From an uncultured Erwinia sp. (GTDB lineage Bacteria; Pseudomonadota; Gammaproteobacteria; Enterobacterales; Enterobacteriaceae), in assembly GCA_946221915.1 (NCBI GenBank), contig CAMIKG010000037.1:1-48676 (forward strand): a stretch of DNA of 48,676 nt. Reading direction: 5' to 3'. Numbering within the stretch: the stretch's first letter is position 1; each line of letters starts with the position of its first letter. Positions 26,111 through 34,136 of this stretch are shown in pieces. The notes beneath the pieces are model-generated. The model was not told the origin of the DNA. It did not search any database and worked only from the letters and a program-made list of their open reading frames with translations. The position numbers and the translations under genes are program-made.

Positions 26111-26134
26111 ACCTGTGGCCCCGCGGCCACAGGT
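26111..26134. terminator. Bidirectional hairpin between HAD and DeoR genes
   Basis: ACCTGTGGCC and GGCCACAGGT form a perfect 10-bp stem with loop CCGC in the 37-base gap between convergent genes. T-runs are weak on both sides. Confidence 0.55.
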
Positions 26135-26143
26135 TTCAGCAGA

Positions 26144-26908
26144 CTACCCGGCAACATCAATGCGCAGACTGACATTGCTGAAATTGCGAATGTCAGTCTC
26201 GCTGCTGGCGATGACAATATCGATTTCCTCACAGCCAGCGACTTTATAGCGCGCCACCTGGCACATCTTATCCGCCGTCACTGCAGCCACAATCTCATTG
26301 CTCACATTGAATATTTCTTTCTTGAAGCAGGCATCATCGTAATAGACCGCGCTCAGTCCGGCATGAGGATCAAGCCCGCACACGCCGATAAACGCCTGGT
26401 CAAAGACCATATTGCGTATCTGATTCACCGTGTCCGAACCGAGCGTGCTGCCGGTCAGCGGGTTCACTTTGCCACCGAGTAAAATCAGCTCACCGTTGGT
26501 ACGCCCGCTCAGCGCAGCGCCGATTTGTGGTGAATTGGTGACAATGGTCAGCTCCAGCTCGTCAGGAATAAACTCCACCATCGCCAGATAAGTTGAGCCA
26601 GCATCAATAAAAATACAGCTGCCTGTTTTGATCAGCTGCGCACACTTTCTTGCCACCTGGGCTTTTTCATGGACGTTGTGCGCCACACGCGTTTCGAAAC
26701 TGGCAGACTGTTTCAGCTGGCTGACCGCACCGCCATAGACTTTCTTACACAGCCCTTTTCTTGCCAGCTCCTGCAGATCACGGCGTATGGTGTGTTCGGA
26801 AACACCCAGTTTGCGGGCAACATCAACGCCTATCACTCTGCCGGTCTCGGTGAGCATCTGATAAATCAGGGACTGCCGCTGTTCGGGCAATGCGTTGTAG
26901 TCTGTCAC
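26144..26908 (-). CDS. DeoR family transcriptional regulator
   Basis: The 254-residue protein has a DeoR helix-turn-helix at the N terminus (about 10-60, with GVDVARKLGVSEHTIRRDLQEL spacing). It continues with the sugar-phosphate-sensing domain, including FIDAGSTYLAM and the conserved GVCGLDPHAGLS region. DeoR repressors respond to phosphorylated sugars, so it is a natural regulator of the neighbouring PTS/HAD genes. The start at 26908 follows a short AT-rich region. Confidence 0.87.
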   Translation of the reverse strand: MTDYNALPEQRQSLIYQMLTETGRVIGVDVARKLGVSEHTIRRDLQELARKGLCKKVYGGAVSQLKQSASFETRVAHNVHEKAQVARKCAQLIKTGSCIFIDAGSTYLAMVEFIPDELELTIVTNSPQIGAALSGRTNGELILLGGKVNPLTGSTLGSDTVNQIRNMVFDQAFIGVCGLDPHAGLSAVYYDDACFKKEIFNVSNEIVAAVTADKMCQVARYKVAGCEEIDIVIASSETDIRNFSNVSLRIDVAG

Positions 26909-27162
26909 ATTCGATCCTCAAGTTAACATAATCTTGCACAACCGAGCACAATGTACCATACTCTGTCTGACCAATGATACATGCTCTGACAGGCGGTGTA
27001 AGCCACTCTTCTGGCGGCTACTTTAAACGTACAGCGCGTAAACGCCAACACGGCTGCGAGCCAGGCCAGGTTTATTGTCTGCACAAACCCTTTCACTCAC
27101 ACCGCATTGGGCCGCTGATGACCGGGCCGATCTCTGGCAATGGAAACGCAACGGAGAAGAAG

Positions 27163-27567
27163 ATGTACGAGAGTATAATTCGTCAGGAAGTGGATGAGGC
27201 CATTAACGAGTTGCAACGGCGCACGGCGATCTGGTTTCGCAATAATAAAATGAAAGCGCCGGAATTACTCTTCTGGCAATACCTGGAACAGTCAAAGTCA
27301 GGTTGTTTCCAGCACCTCTATAGTCAGCTGCTCGACGCATCGCTGGAGTGCTATATCGGCGTTATGCCGCAACTGACAAATTGCTTATCGAACGGCGTAT
27401 CAACGGTAATCTCCCTGCCCCGGCTGAAAACCCGGCGTATTTTTAATATGACGCTCTACTGGCTGATCAAATACCATTCCGGCCACGGCGAGGAAATTCC
27501 TGATAAATACGAAATACGAGAGATTTATAGCAGAATCATTGCAAAGCGAACGTTGACGCTATGGTAG
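27163..27567 (+). CDS. Hypothetical protein, 134 residues
   Basis: I do not recognise this gene. The ATG at 27163 is preceded by a good GGAGAAG, and a T-tailed hairpin follows the stop, both signs of a real gene. The protein is predicted soluble and largely helical, with an acidic N-terminal helix (SIIRQEVDEAINELQRR), three cysteines, and a basic C terminus ending TLTLW. An upstream open extension to 26974 lacks a ribosome-binding site and was not used. Neighbours are the DeoR regulator and an exported esterase; neither suggests a role. Confidence 0.6.
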   Translation: MYESIIRQEVDEAINELQRRTAIWFRNNKMKAPELLFWQYLEQSKSGCFQHLYSQLLDASLECYIGVMPQLTNCLSNGVSTVISLPRLKTRRIFNMTLYWLIKYHSGHGEEIPDKYEIREIYSRIIAKRTLTLW

Positions 27568-27594
27568 CAACCTCTCTGATAAAGCGGGAAAGTC

Positions 27595-27628
27595 ATGACC
27601 AGGCACAACGGCCTGGTCATTTTGTTTA
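27595..27628 (+). terminator. Rho-independent terminator
   Basis: ATGACCAGGC (27595-27604) pairs with GCCTGGTCAT (27611-27620) over 10 bp with a 6-base loop, followed by TTTGTTTATTT. It ends the 134-residue gene and lies just past the convergent esterase stop. Confidence 0.8.
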
Positions 27629-28633
27629 TTTCAGATGCGTTTTCAGTTCTTCCCCAGCCTGGCGCAGTGCGGTGCGCACTGTCGGCACCGTGCTCAGGCC
27701 GTTAAGCAGACCGTAATCATGGATCATGCCGTTATAGCGGGTAACGGTAACGTCCACGCCTGCCGCATCAAGCTTGCGGCCAAAGGCTTCGCCTTCATCG
27801 CGTAATACATCCAGCTCAGCGGTCTGGATAAGCGTCGGCGGCAACCCTTTCAGTTGTTCACTGGTGGCGCGCAGTGGCGAGGCAAGAATATTGTTACGCT
27901 CGCTTTCACTGGTAGTGTAGGCATCCCAGAACCACTTCATCATATTACGCGTCAGGAAATAGCCATTCTGGTATTGATCATAGGAGCCGGTATCGAAACG
28001 GGCGTCGGTAACTGGCCACAGCATGACATCGTAACGAATCGCCGGGGTGCGCTGTTGCTTCGCCTGCAGCGCCACCGCAGCCACCATATTGCCGCCCACA
28101 CTGTTACCGACCAGCGCCAGGCGTTTGCCGTCTACGCCGATCTCCTGGCCATGTTCAGCCACCCAGCGTGTTGCTGCATAAGCCTGATTAATCGCTACCG
28201 GATAATGCGCTTCCGGCGATGGCGTATAGTTAACAAATACCGCCGCTGCGCCAGAGGCCACCACCAGGTCACGCACCAGACGTTCATGCGTCGGGAAATC
28301 ACCTAACACCCAGCCACCACCGTGGAAGAACATAAACACTGGCAAGGTGCCCTTCGCGCCTTTCGGTTTCACAATATTCAGCTTCAGCGGCTGACCATTA
28401 ACCTGAATGGTTTTTTCCGTCACGTCCGCTGCGGGCAGTACCGCGCCTTGTTGCGCGCCTGTCAGCACCTGACGTGCATCCTGTGGCGACAACTGCTCAA
28501 TAGGTTTGCCGCCGCTGCTGTTCAGCGCGTTGAGAAACGCCTGCACATGACGCTCGGGCTGCGGGGCGTCGGCAAAACTGCTGGCGGAAACGGCGGCAAG
28601 GGTGGCGGCTAAAAATGTTTGCTTGAATTTCAT
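27626..28633 (-). CDS. Exported alpha/beta hydrolase (HSL-type esterase)
   Basis: The 335-residue protein has a signal peptide (about 1-21, SSFA before DAP) and the hormone-sensitive lipase group signature HGGG (104-107, oxyanion hole). The nucleophile is Ser178 in GNSVGG, the Asp lies in ELDVLRDEG and the His in MIHDYG. It should hydrolyse small esters in the periplasm. Its upstream region carries two copies of a 20-base element in opposite orientation (28661-28680 and 28721-28740), suggesting control by a MarR/OhrR-like repressor that is not encoded beside it. It converges with the 134-residue gene. Confidence 0.87.
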   Translation of the reverse strand: MKFKQTFLAATLAAVSASSFADAPQPERHVQAFLNALNSSGGKPIEQLSPQDARQVLTGAQQGAVLPAADVTEKTIQVNGQPLKLNIVKPKGAKGTLPVFMFFHGGGWVLGDFPTHERLVRDLVVASGAAAVFVNYTPSPEAHYPVAINQAYAATRWVAEHGQEIGVDGKRLALVGNSVGGNMVAAVALQAKQQRTPAIRYDVMLWPVTDARFDTGSYDQYQNGYFLTRNMMKWFWDAYTTSESERNNILASPLRATSEQLKGLPPTLIQTAELDVLRDEGEAFGRKLDAAGVDVTVTRYNGMIHDYGLLNGLSTVPTVRTALRQAGEELKTHLK

Positions 28634-28660
28634 GATATTACTCCATTAATTAAATCACAA

Positions 28661-28740
28661 TTAAATCGCGCACTATTTAAATGGGCGGCTATCGGCATCA
28701 CTCGTTCTCTGAAGACAGAATTTATATAGTGCGCTATTTA
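28661..28740. promoter_or_regulatory. Two inverted copies of a 20-base element before the esterase gene
   Basis: On the minus strand 28680-28661 reads TTAAATAGTGCGCGATTTAA; on the plus strand 28721-28740 reads TTTATATAGTGCGCTATTTA. They share the core ATAGTGCGC followed by ATTTA and are centred 60 bases apart. The first lies 28 bases from the esterase ATG. The core resembles operators of MarR/OhrR-type repressors; that assignment is from memory. Confidence 0.5.
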
Positions 28741-29044
28741 ATATCAAGCGATTAAACAGAGGGGGCAGCAACCAAAAAACTCAACGCGTTGATTTAGCTA
28801 GATTTACACCAATATTTTCAGCACTTATTGCTAAAAAAGCATCGCTCTCGCTTGCGTTCCGTCATCGTTCGCACCCACTGCGTAAGAGCAAAATTTATCT
28901 CCCGCCACCAAACGTGACGGCAAAATCCCTGCAGAGCCCCCGTTACATCTGAGCAGCTGACAGCAGTGTGATGAATCATGAAAGACTTGTGCCAGCGGCG
29001 TGACGAAAAGGATTGAGCGGCTAACAAAAAAGCCTGGCCGCGAT

Positions 29045-29072
29045 GGAACGTCCGTCCGCTCTTTTCCACTCA
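29045..29072 (+). promoter_or_regulatory. Candidate hrp box (HrpL-dependent promoter)
   Basis: GGAACG, a 15-base spacer, then CCACTCA. The HrpL consensus is GGAACC-N15/16-CCACNNA, so ten of the eleven fixed bases match with an accepted spacing. It ends 52 bases before the ATG of the putative effector, a typical distance. No other hrp-box match with correct spacing was noticed in the window. Confidence 0.7.
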
Positions 29073-29124
29073 GTGCTCACTACCGAATCAGCTTCAATGA
29101 TTTTTTAACCGTACGAGGTCAAAG

Positions 29125-30045
29125 ATGGATCGCTTTAGTCAGCTTCATCATTTTCAACCCACCTCTCTCGCGCAGACCACCATTCCTCTGACCAGTATTC
29201 CTGGCGTGCAGAGCATTTCCGGTGTCAGAAAGGGTGAAACTGTCCATGTTTCTCCCGGCACTATGGACACGCTGCTGAAAGCCAACGAGGCGATCGACAC
29301 CACGCGTAAGATCCTCAACTACGGCTCCGGCAATCAGTATCATGATATTGCCTCGACCGATGGTCAGTCCTACCGCCGGACACTGGGGTCGCGCATCTTT
29401 GCACAGCAAACCGGCGCCAGCAGAATGGAAGCGGCGGTTCAGTTCAAAGCGGGAAACTGCGGTGAAATGGCCTCCGTTAACGCCGCAGTGCTGGCGTACA
29501 GCGGCATCAACCAGCCGGTATCCGTGGTATCGGCGAACGAAATCGATCACAGTTTTGTGGTGATCGGCGATAAGCGGGTCAACGCCCCGGTAGTGATTTC
29601 TGATGCCTGGCCGCTCTTCGGCCGCGCCGACCTTGCCGATAATTTCGCCCTGAGCCGAAATTACACCCCCGACGAAACCTATGCCCCGCACTCTGCGAAT
29701 CAGGAACGTCTGCATATTATGCAGAATGCCGAATTGCCTGAGGAACAGCTCAACCATCACTATCGTGCGGGAATGGCGGCAGAGAATGCGCAACATATCC
29801 TCGATGGCGCAGATGGTTATAACGCTGCCGGCGCGATGACCATGATGAACGGGAAGGTTTATTCGCAGCTGACCGCAGCGCGTGATATTTCGCAGCGCTA
29901 CCAGGGCAGTGACAGCAACGGCGTATTTCACACTATCGGCCACGAGATTTCCCGCGATCGCTATGACGATGCGATGCATCGCCTGCACAGCAATATGCCG
30001 CACAGTAATAGCTCACAGGGCCATGACCCAATGGATACCGACTGA
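29125..30045 (+). CDS. Putative type III secreted effector with Cys-His-Asp (papain/transglutaminase-like) arrangement
   Basis: This 306-residue protein was not matched to a named effector. The first 35 residues are rich in Ser, Thr, Gln and Pro with few charges, as expected of a type III secretion signal, and no Sec signal is present. C112 (GNCGEM), H142 (EIDHSFVVIGD) and D160 (VVISDAWP) are spaced like the triad of cysteine protease or transglutaminase-like effectors such as the HopX group. The start has GAGG eight bases upstream. A hrp box precedes it and a CesT-like chaperone gene overlaps its stop (TGATG). The C-terminal third is His- and Asn-rich without recognised domains. The effector role is a strong inference; the enzymatic activity is a weaker one. 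Confidence 0.65.
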   Translation: MDRFSQLHHFQPTSLAQTTIPLTSIPGVQSISGVRKGETVHVSPGTMDTLLKANEAIDTTRKILNYGSGNQYHDIASTDGQSYRRTLGSRIFAQQTGASRMEAAVQFKAGNCGEMASVNAAVLAYSGINQPVSVVSANEIDHSFVVIGDKRVNAPVVISDAWPLFGRADLADNFALSRNYTPDETYAPHSANQERLHIMQNAELPEEQLNHHYRAGMAAENAQHILDGADGYNAAGAMTMMNGKVYSQLTAARDISQRYQGSDSNGVFHTIGHEISRDRYDDAMHRLHSNMPHSNSSQGHDPMDTD

Positions 30046-30542
30046 TGAAAACACAATCGCATTTAAAAGGGTTGCTGCAACCTCTGCTCGCCGCGCTGGA
30101 GATTAAAGCCAGTGAACTGGAGACAGCTAACAGCTATGTTTTTCAGCTCGCCCGGGGCGTTACACTGCAGATAGAAGAGAATCCCGAGCGCTATCTGACA
30201 CTGAGCTGTGCATTACCTGTAGCGGAAGAGAGAAAAAACGATATTGCGACAGCCTGGCTGTTATTGCAGACCAATCTCCTGGGACTGGAGCATCCGCCCA
30301 TTTTAACCGCCGCGCTGGCGGAAGAGAAAATGCTGATTCTGTGGGCCCGCCAGCCCTTTTCTGAGCTGGACGCAATACCGCTGCAACGGCTGTTTGATCG
30401 CTTTATTGCCCAGGCGGAAAGTCTGGCGGCCTGGCTGAAAAAACCCGTGGAAGAGATAAAAAAGGAGCAGTCGCCTCAGCAGCACGTCTATGGTGATTTT
30501 ATTCAGCAACAGCTGAACAGTCGGTTTCAGCAGCAGAGGTAA
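30045..30542 (+). CDS. CesT-family type III secretion chaperone-like protein
   Basis: The 165-residue protein follows the class I effector chaperone pattern: an N-terminal helix, then beta strands with LSCALP, the helix TAWLLLQTNLLG, strands TAALAEEKMLILWARQPF, and a final amphipathic helix LQRLFDRFIAQAESLAAWL. Such dimers bind the N-terminal region of one effector and deliver it to the secretion apparatus. Its ATG overlaps the effector stop by one base, so translation is coupled. It carries a Gln-rich tail of about 20 residues beyond the chaperone fold. Recognition is by pattern, so the family call should be checked by a profile search. Confidence 0.65.
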   Translation: MKTQSHLKGLLQPLLAALEIKASELETANSYVFQLARGVTLQIEENPERYLTLSCALPVAEERKNDIATAWLLLQTNLLGLEHPPILTAALAEEKMLILWARQPFSELDAIPLQRLFDRFIAQAESLAAWLKKPVEEIKKEQSPQQHVYGDFIQQQLNSRFQQQR

Positions 30543-30571
30543 GCAAGGCGAAGAGAAAATAAGCAGGAATA

Positions 30572-30608
30572 ACGGTTTCGCCAGCGTCATAGCGGCAGGC
30601 GAAACCGT
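30572..30608. terminator. Hairpin between chaperone and osmB genes
   Basis: ACGGTTTCGCC and GGCGAAACCGT form a perfect 11-bp stem with a 15-base loop between convergent genes. T content downstream is modest; on the minus strand TTATTCC follows. Confidence 0.55.
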
Positions 30609-30620
30609 CATTACAGGGGA

Positions 30621-30830
30621 TTAGCGACTCACCTCGTGTCCAATCAGACCACCGATCGCCGCGCCGCCCAGCGTTCCGAAGGTGCTGCCACCGGTTAACA
30701 CTGCGCCACCCACGGCGCCGACACCGGCGCCAATCGCCGTGTTACGACCGCGATGAGACATACCGCATGCCGTAATTGAGAACGTGACAAGCAAAACAAT
30801 AGCAACAGTACAGCTGCGTTTTAAGAGCAT
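30621..30830 (-). CDS. osmB: OsmB-like osmotically inducible lipoprotein
   Basis: The protein has 69 residues from the ATG at 30830, chosen because GGGG lies at a suitable distance; two further ATGs (30842, 30848) add six residues. A signal peptide ends in a lipobox-like ITAC. The mature part is nearly the same as E. coli OsmB over RNTAIGAGVGAVGGAVLTGG and GTLGGAAIGGLIGHEV, a glycine-zipper segment. OsmB is a small outer-membrane lipoprotein induced by osmotic and envelope stress. It is the best-conserved short gene in this part of the window. Confidence 0.88.
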   Translation of the reverse strand: MLLKRSCTVAIVLLVTFSITACGMSHRGRNTAIGAGVGAVGGAVLTGGSTFGTLGGAAIGGLIGHEVSR

Positions 30831-30848
30831 CAAAAACCCCATTACCAT

Positions 30849-31212
30849 TATTATTAATGGAATGTAATAGCGTTAAATTTGGTTGTTTTTAGCACACCCA
30901 GTCCCTGGTGCCAGGCATTTCCCGTTGCGCTAAATTTACGTTAACTGCCAGCGTTCCACGAGGTAAAAAATCCTATTTTAATACGGCGATCTCTGGCATA
31001 CCGCAGGAAAAATTTGCCATGCGGTATTTGTGGTTCAATTTGTCCGGCTAATCCATTATGGTTAGGTACAGCAACAGTACCCGCGGTTTTTGACCCGCCA
31101 GCATTAATGCTGTATCGCTATCATCACGGCGTTCTGACAAGCCATCCTATCGCGGTTTAACTATTTCAGCGCCGCGGAGAAACGCGTACGCCCCTGATCA
31201 GGATAATCATAA
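30849..31212. other. Gene-free region between osmB and an MFS gene
   Basis: About 365 bases, AT-rich near osmB, holding the divergent promoters of osmB and the MFS gene. No clear operator was found; an RcsB-like AAAAAATCCTA at about 30966 is too degenerate to call. Confidence 0.35.
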
Positions 31213-32400
31213 TTGCGTTTTGCTGCCTCTGACACTGCGGTAATGACCGTTGCCATGATTATGGCATCATCGCTGGTGGGTTTAATCACCGGTTACACCA
31301 TTCCCCTGCTCAGCCTCAGACTCGCCAGTCAGGGAACTGGCGCCATGTCTCTCGGCATTCTGGCAGCACTTCCGGCTGCAGGGATGATGTGCTCATCATT
31401 CGCCACGCCCTGGTTGTCACGCCGTTTTCGTCTGAAGTCATTGATTTCAGGCTGTCTGGTGCTGCTTGCCGCGTCGACTATTGCGTCATGCCTGACAGAG
31501 GATCTCAGAACGCTGATTATTCCCCGCCTTTTCACCGGCATTAGCGCGGGAATCCTGGTGGTGTTGGGTGAGAGTTGGGTAACAGGGAAAGCATCTGCCA
31601 GGCACAGTGCCACACTGACCGGACTGTATACTGCAACCTTTACCGGTTGCCAGCTGGCAGGTCCGTTACTGATAACGGCGGGTGAGCAATATCAGTTTGC
31701 GGCGCTGGTCGCTATCTGCATGATTACCGCATTCACTCTGTTGCTGGTTCAGCGCGCTGGCGTGCCATTGGTTTCTGATTTCGCCGAGCCGATCCGCTGG
31801 CACAGTCTGGCCGGTTTTCTGCCTGTGCTGGCATCCGGGGTGTTTTGCTTTGCCTTCTTCGATGCCAGCGTATTATCGCTTTTTCCGCTCTATGGGATGA
31901 GTCAGGGGCTCAGCGAAAACCATGCCATGATGCTGGTGACCGTTATTCTGGCGGGTGATGCGTTGCTGCAGGTTCCTGTTGGCTACCTTGCGGACAGAGC
32001 GGGCATCAGACGTGTCCATATCACCTGTGGCATTCTCTGTTGTCTGCTGATGTTCCTGCTGCCTTTCTTATTCACTTCGCCTGTTTTACTGCTACTGGAT
32101 TGCCTGATGCTGGGAGCCTTTGCCGGAGCACTGTATACCCTGTCACTGGTTCGTGCCGGAAAATTACTGACCGGGCAAAAACTGATCATGATGAATGCCA
32201 TTCTTGGACTGTTCTGGTCAGCTGGCAGTATCAGTGGCCCCCTCGCCAGTGGTGCAGCTATTTCCCTCGCGGGCGACCATGGTCTTGCCGTCATCCTCTG
32301 CGCAGTGGCGATGATGTTTATTGGTTTCCAGCTGATGCCAGCGAAACCCAGGGTGAGATCAGGTGAACCTCAGGAATGGCCGGATCAGCCAGCGCAGTAA
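31213..32400 (+). CDS. MFS transporter
   Basis: The 395-residue protein has about 12 hydrophobic helices, with a charged loop after helix 2-3 (WLSRRFRLK) and the pattern GYLADRAGIRR between helices 8 and 9 that marks the second half of the MFS fold. The general look is of the YcaD-like branch of uncertain substrate. The start is a TTG at 31213 with AGGA 13 bases upstream; an ATG at 31243 is possible but lacks a ribosome-binding site and would cut into the first helix. It is an efflux or uptake carrier of the inner membrane, with no operon partner. Confidence 0.8.
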   Translation: MRFAASDTAVMTVAMIMASSLVGLITGYTIPLLSLRLASQGTGAMSLGILAALPAAGMMCSSFATPWLSRRFRLKSLISGCLVLLAASTIASCLTEDLRTLIIPRLFTGISAGILVVLGESWVTGKASARHSATLTGLYTATFTGCQLAGPLLITAGEQYQFAALVAICMITAFTLLLVQRAGVPLVSDFAEPIRWHSLAGFLPVLASGVFCFAFFDASVLSLFPLYGMSQGLSENHAMMLVTVILAGDALLQVPVGYLADRAGIRRVHITCGILCCLLMFLLPFLFTSPVLLLLDCLMLGAFAGALYTLSLVRAGKLLTGQKLIMMNAILGLFWSAGSISGPLASGAAISLAGDHGLAVILCAVAMMFIGFQLMPAKPRVRSGEPQEWPDQPAQ

Positions 32401-32588
32401 AAACCAGGACATTGCTTAATCAGATAATACAACGTCTTATGTATGATATCGTTAACCAGGGTATCCTGTATCGTGAGGCGTCACTGTGCGGGATCATCCC
32501 TTGAGATCTGTTTTATGCGGTGACAGTCAGAAGGCGTCATCAGTCAGACCGTAAAGCGAAATCCCCCCAACAAGACAAGAGTAACGAG

Positions 32589-32885
32589 ATGTCAGATAGC
32601 TTTAGCCAGCGTGTCCACTTCTATTACTGCATCCTGGTGGCGCTGAAAATTTATGTGAAGACGCGCAAACCAGGCAATGTGAGAGGGATAAACAATTTCC
32701 TGCTCAAATGGCTGCGCAACGCACAGGATGACATGATTTTTCATCCTGATATCAATAGCGAGATTAGCTGGCTGCGCGGCAAAATCATCAGCTCCGGCCC
32801 GGATGCCGATCTTGAGCCGATGCTGCAATATGTCTATGCGACAGCGAAACGCGCTGAAGCGCTGAGGCTCGGCAATCCCCTCTGA
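32589..32885 (+). CDS. Hypothetical protein, 98 residues
   Basis: I do not recognise this gene. From the ATG at 32589 the product is a small basic protein with a helical N-terminal half (FYYCILVALKIYVKTRK) and a second helix near 70-90 (EPMLQYVYATAKRAEAL). No signal peptide or known motif is visible. A purine-rich AACGAG precedes the ATG but is not a strong ribosome-binding site, and the frame stays open upstream to 32520. Coding status is likely but not certain. Confidence 0.5.
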   Translation: MSDSFSQRVHFYYCILVALKIYVKTRKPGNVRGINNFLLKWLRNAQDDMIFHPDINSEISWLRGKIISSGPDADLEPMLQYVYATAKRAEALRLGNPL

Positions 32886-32923
32886 CGCCATCGCCTGCCA
32901 GCGCTCACCCGGTCAGCGCCCGG

Positions 32924-33835
32924 TTAACATCCCGCCGCAATATAATCGCCATTCGCGCTGACCGGCACCACGGTAACAAACAGCACCACGGCAAACAGGA
33001 TCAGCAGCGCACCGCCCGCAATGCGCACAAGCCTGAGGGTACGCTTCACCGTCGGCGACGCCTCTGCCAGCCACAGCTGCACTGCACGCTCACGAAAATT
33101 TCTCACAAAGACGGCCAGCAGCACCAGCGCCAGTCCGGTACCCAGCGCCATCGTCATCACGGCAATCACGCCCCAGCTTGTAATGCCAATCACACTGGCA
33201 AACAGCAGCACGGTAAGCGCCCCGCTGCATGGGCGTACACCGGTGGCAATAATAATCGCCAGCCAGGCTTTCCAGTCCCCCGGCGGCGCGGCAGTCGCGC
33301 CATGATCGTGCCCGCAACCACAGCCCGCGTGATGATGATCGGCATCTGTACTGCGTCGATGCCAGGCTTTCGCAATCATCATCATCCCCAGCGCAGCGAT
33401 AAACAGCCCACTGGCTTTTTCCAGATACCAGCGGCTCTGGCTGAGATCGCCGAGTGCGAGATTAAAACCTGTCGCCAGAATAAACACAAAGGCGATGGCG
33501 CTGAGTCCCTGCACCAGACTGCCGAGAAAAGGCACGCTCAGCGCCACACCGCGCGGTGGCTGATGGGTGGTCAGCCAGGTGGTGACGATAAACTTGCCGT
33601 GCCCTGGCCCAACGGCATGCAGCATGCCATATACGAAGGTGACACCGATAAGCCACAGCGCGGCGCGGTACTGGCCGCTGTTAATTTGCAATAAATGGGT
33701 GACAAGGTCGCGGTGCAGCGAGATTTGCGTTTGCAGTGACCAGGCGAGAAACGCCGTCCAGTGGCTGAACAGCAATACCAGCAGCAGAGTGACAGCCAGC
33801 GCAACAAGGCTGAAGCGGATTTTTGCAATGCTCAT
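32924..33835 (-). CDS. Nickel/cobalt transporter, NicO (RcnA-like) family
   Basis: The protein has 303 residues from the ATG at 33835, where the first hydrophobic helix follows at once. An upstream ATG at 33940, with GGAG, would add a cysteine-rich 35-residue extension and cannot be excluded. It has six or more membrane helices, the metal-site motif HAVGPGHGK in the second helix, and a cytoplasmic His/Cys-rich loop (DADHHHAGCGCGHDHG). These mark NicO/RcnA-type transporters, which move Ni2+ or Co2+, usually outward in enterobacteria. No RcnR-type repressor or nickel enzyme gene adjoins it, so direction and metal are uncertain. Confidence 0.85.
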   Translation of the reverse strand: MSIAKIRFSLVALAVTLLLVLLFSHWTAFLAWSLQTQISLHRDLVTHLLQINSGQYRAALWLIGVTFVYGMLHAVGPGHGKFIVTTWLTTHQPPRGVALSVPFLGSLVQGLSAIAFVFILATGFNLALGDLSQSRWYLEKASGLFIAALGMMMIAKAWHRRSTDADHHHAGCGCGHDHGATAAPPGDWKAWLAIIIATGVRPCSGALTVLLFASVIGITSWGVIAVMTMALGTGLALVLLAVFVRNFRERAVQLWLAEASPTVKRTLRLVRIAGGALLILFAVVLFVTVVPVSANGDYIAAGC

Positions 33836-34054
33836 AGATGGGGAAGAATGATAGCTGAAAACCCAACAGCATGGGCTATCGTGCTGGAAAGTAAATAAGT
33901 TTTTTCTGAACGGTTTAGAGCCGACGCAGGAAGGTGTCATTTATCTCCGGACAATGGCGCATTGCCATTTTCAGCGACGACAAGAGAACACAGCCGGAGC
34001 CAGCTATCGGGTCAGTCATGCCATTGCAGGACGGTGTCGACTCTGCTGACCAGC

Positions 34055-34089
34055 AAAGAAAATACGCCACTGGCGTGGCGTATTTTTTT
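34055..34089 (-). terminator. Rho-independent terminator of pckA
   Basis: AATACGCCAC (34061-34070) and GTGGCGTATT (34075-34084) form a perfect 10-bp stem with a 4-base loop. A-rich sequence on the left and seven T residues on the right make it usable in both directions. It lies about 50 bases past the pckA stop. Confidence 0.85.
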
Positions 34090-34136
34090 AATCATGACTG
34101 AACTGCGCGGATATCCGGCAACCCGCTCTCTCAGCG

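Noticed and set aside
28818..29069. 83-codon minus-strand frame over the hrp-box region
   Set aside because: Composition is unlike a protein (many W, C, R), it has no ribosome-binding site, and it lies in a promoter region.
29119..30003. Open frame of 294 codons opposite the putative effector
   Set aside because: It overlaps the effector almost fully, has no start signal, and the plus-strand frame has the promoter, ribosome-binding site and coupled neighbour.
30964..30980. RcsB box upstream of osmB
   Set aside because: AAAAAATCCTA resembles only half of the consensus and the spacing is wrong.
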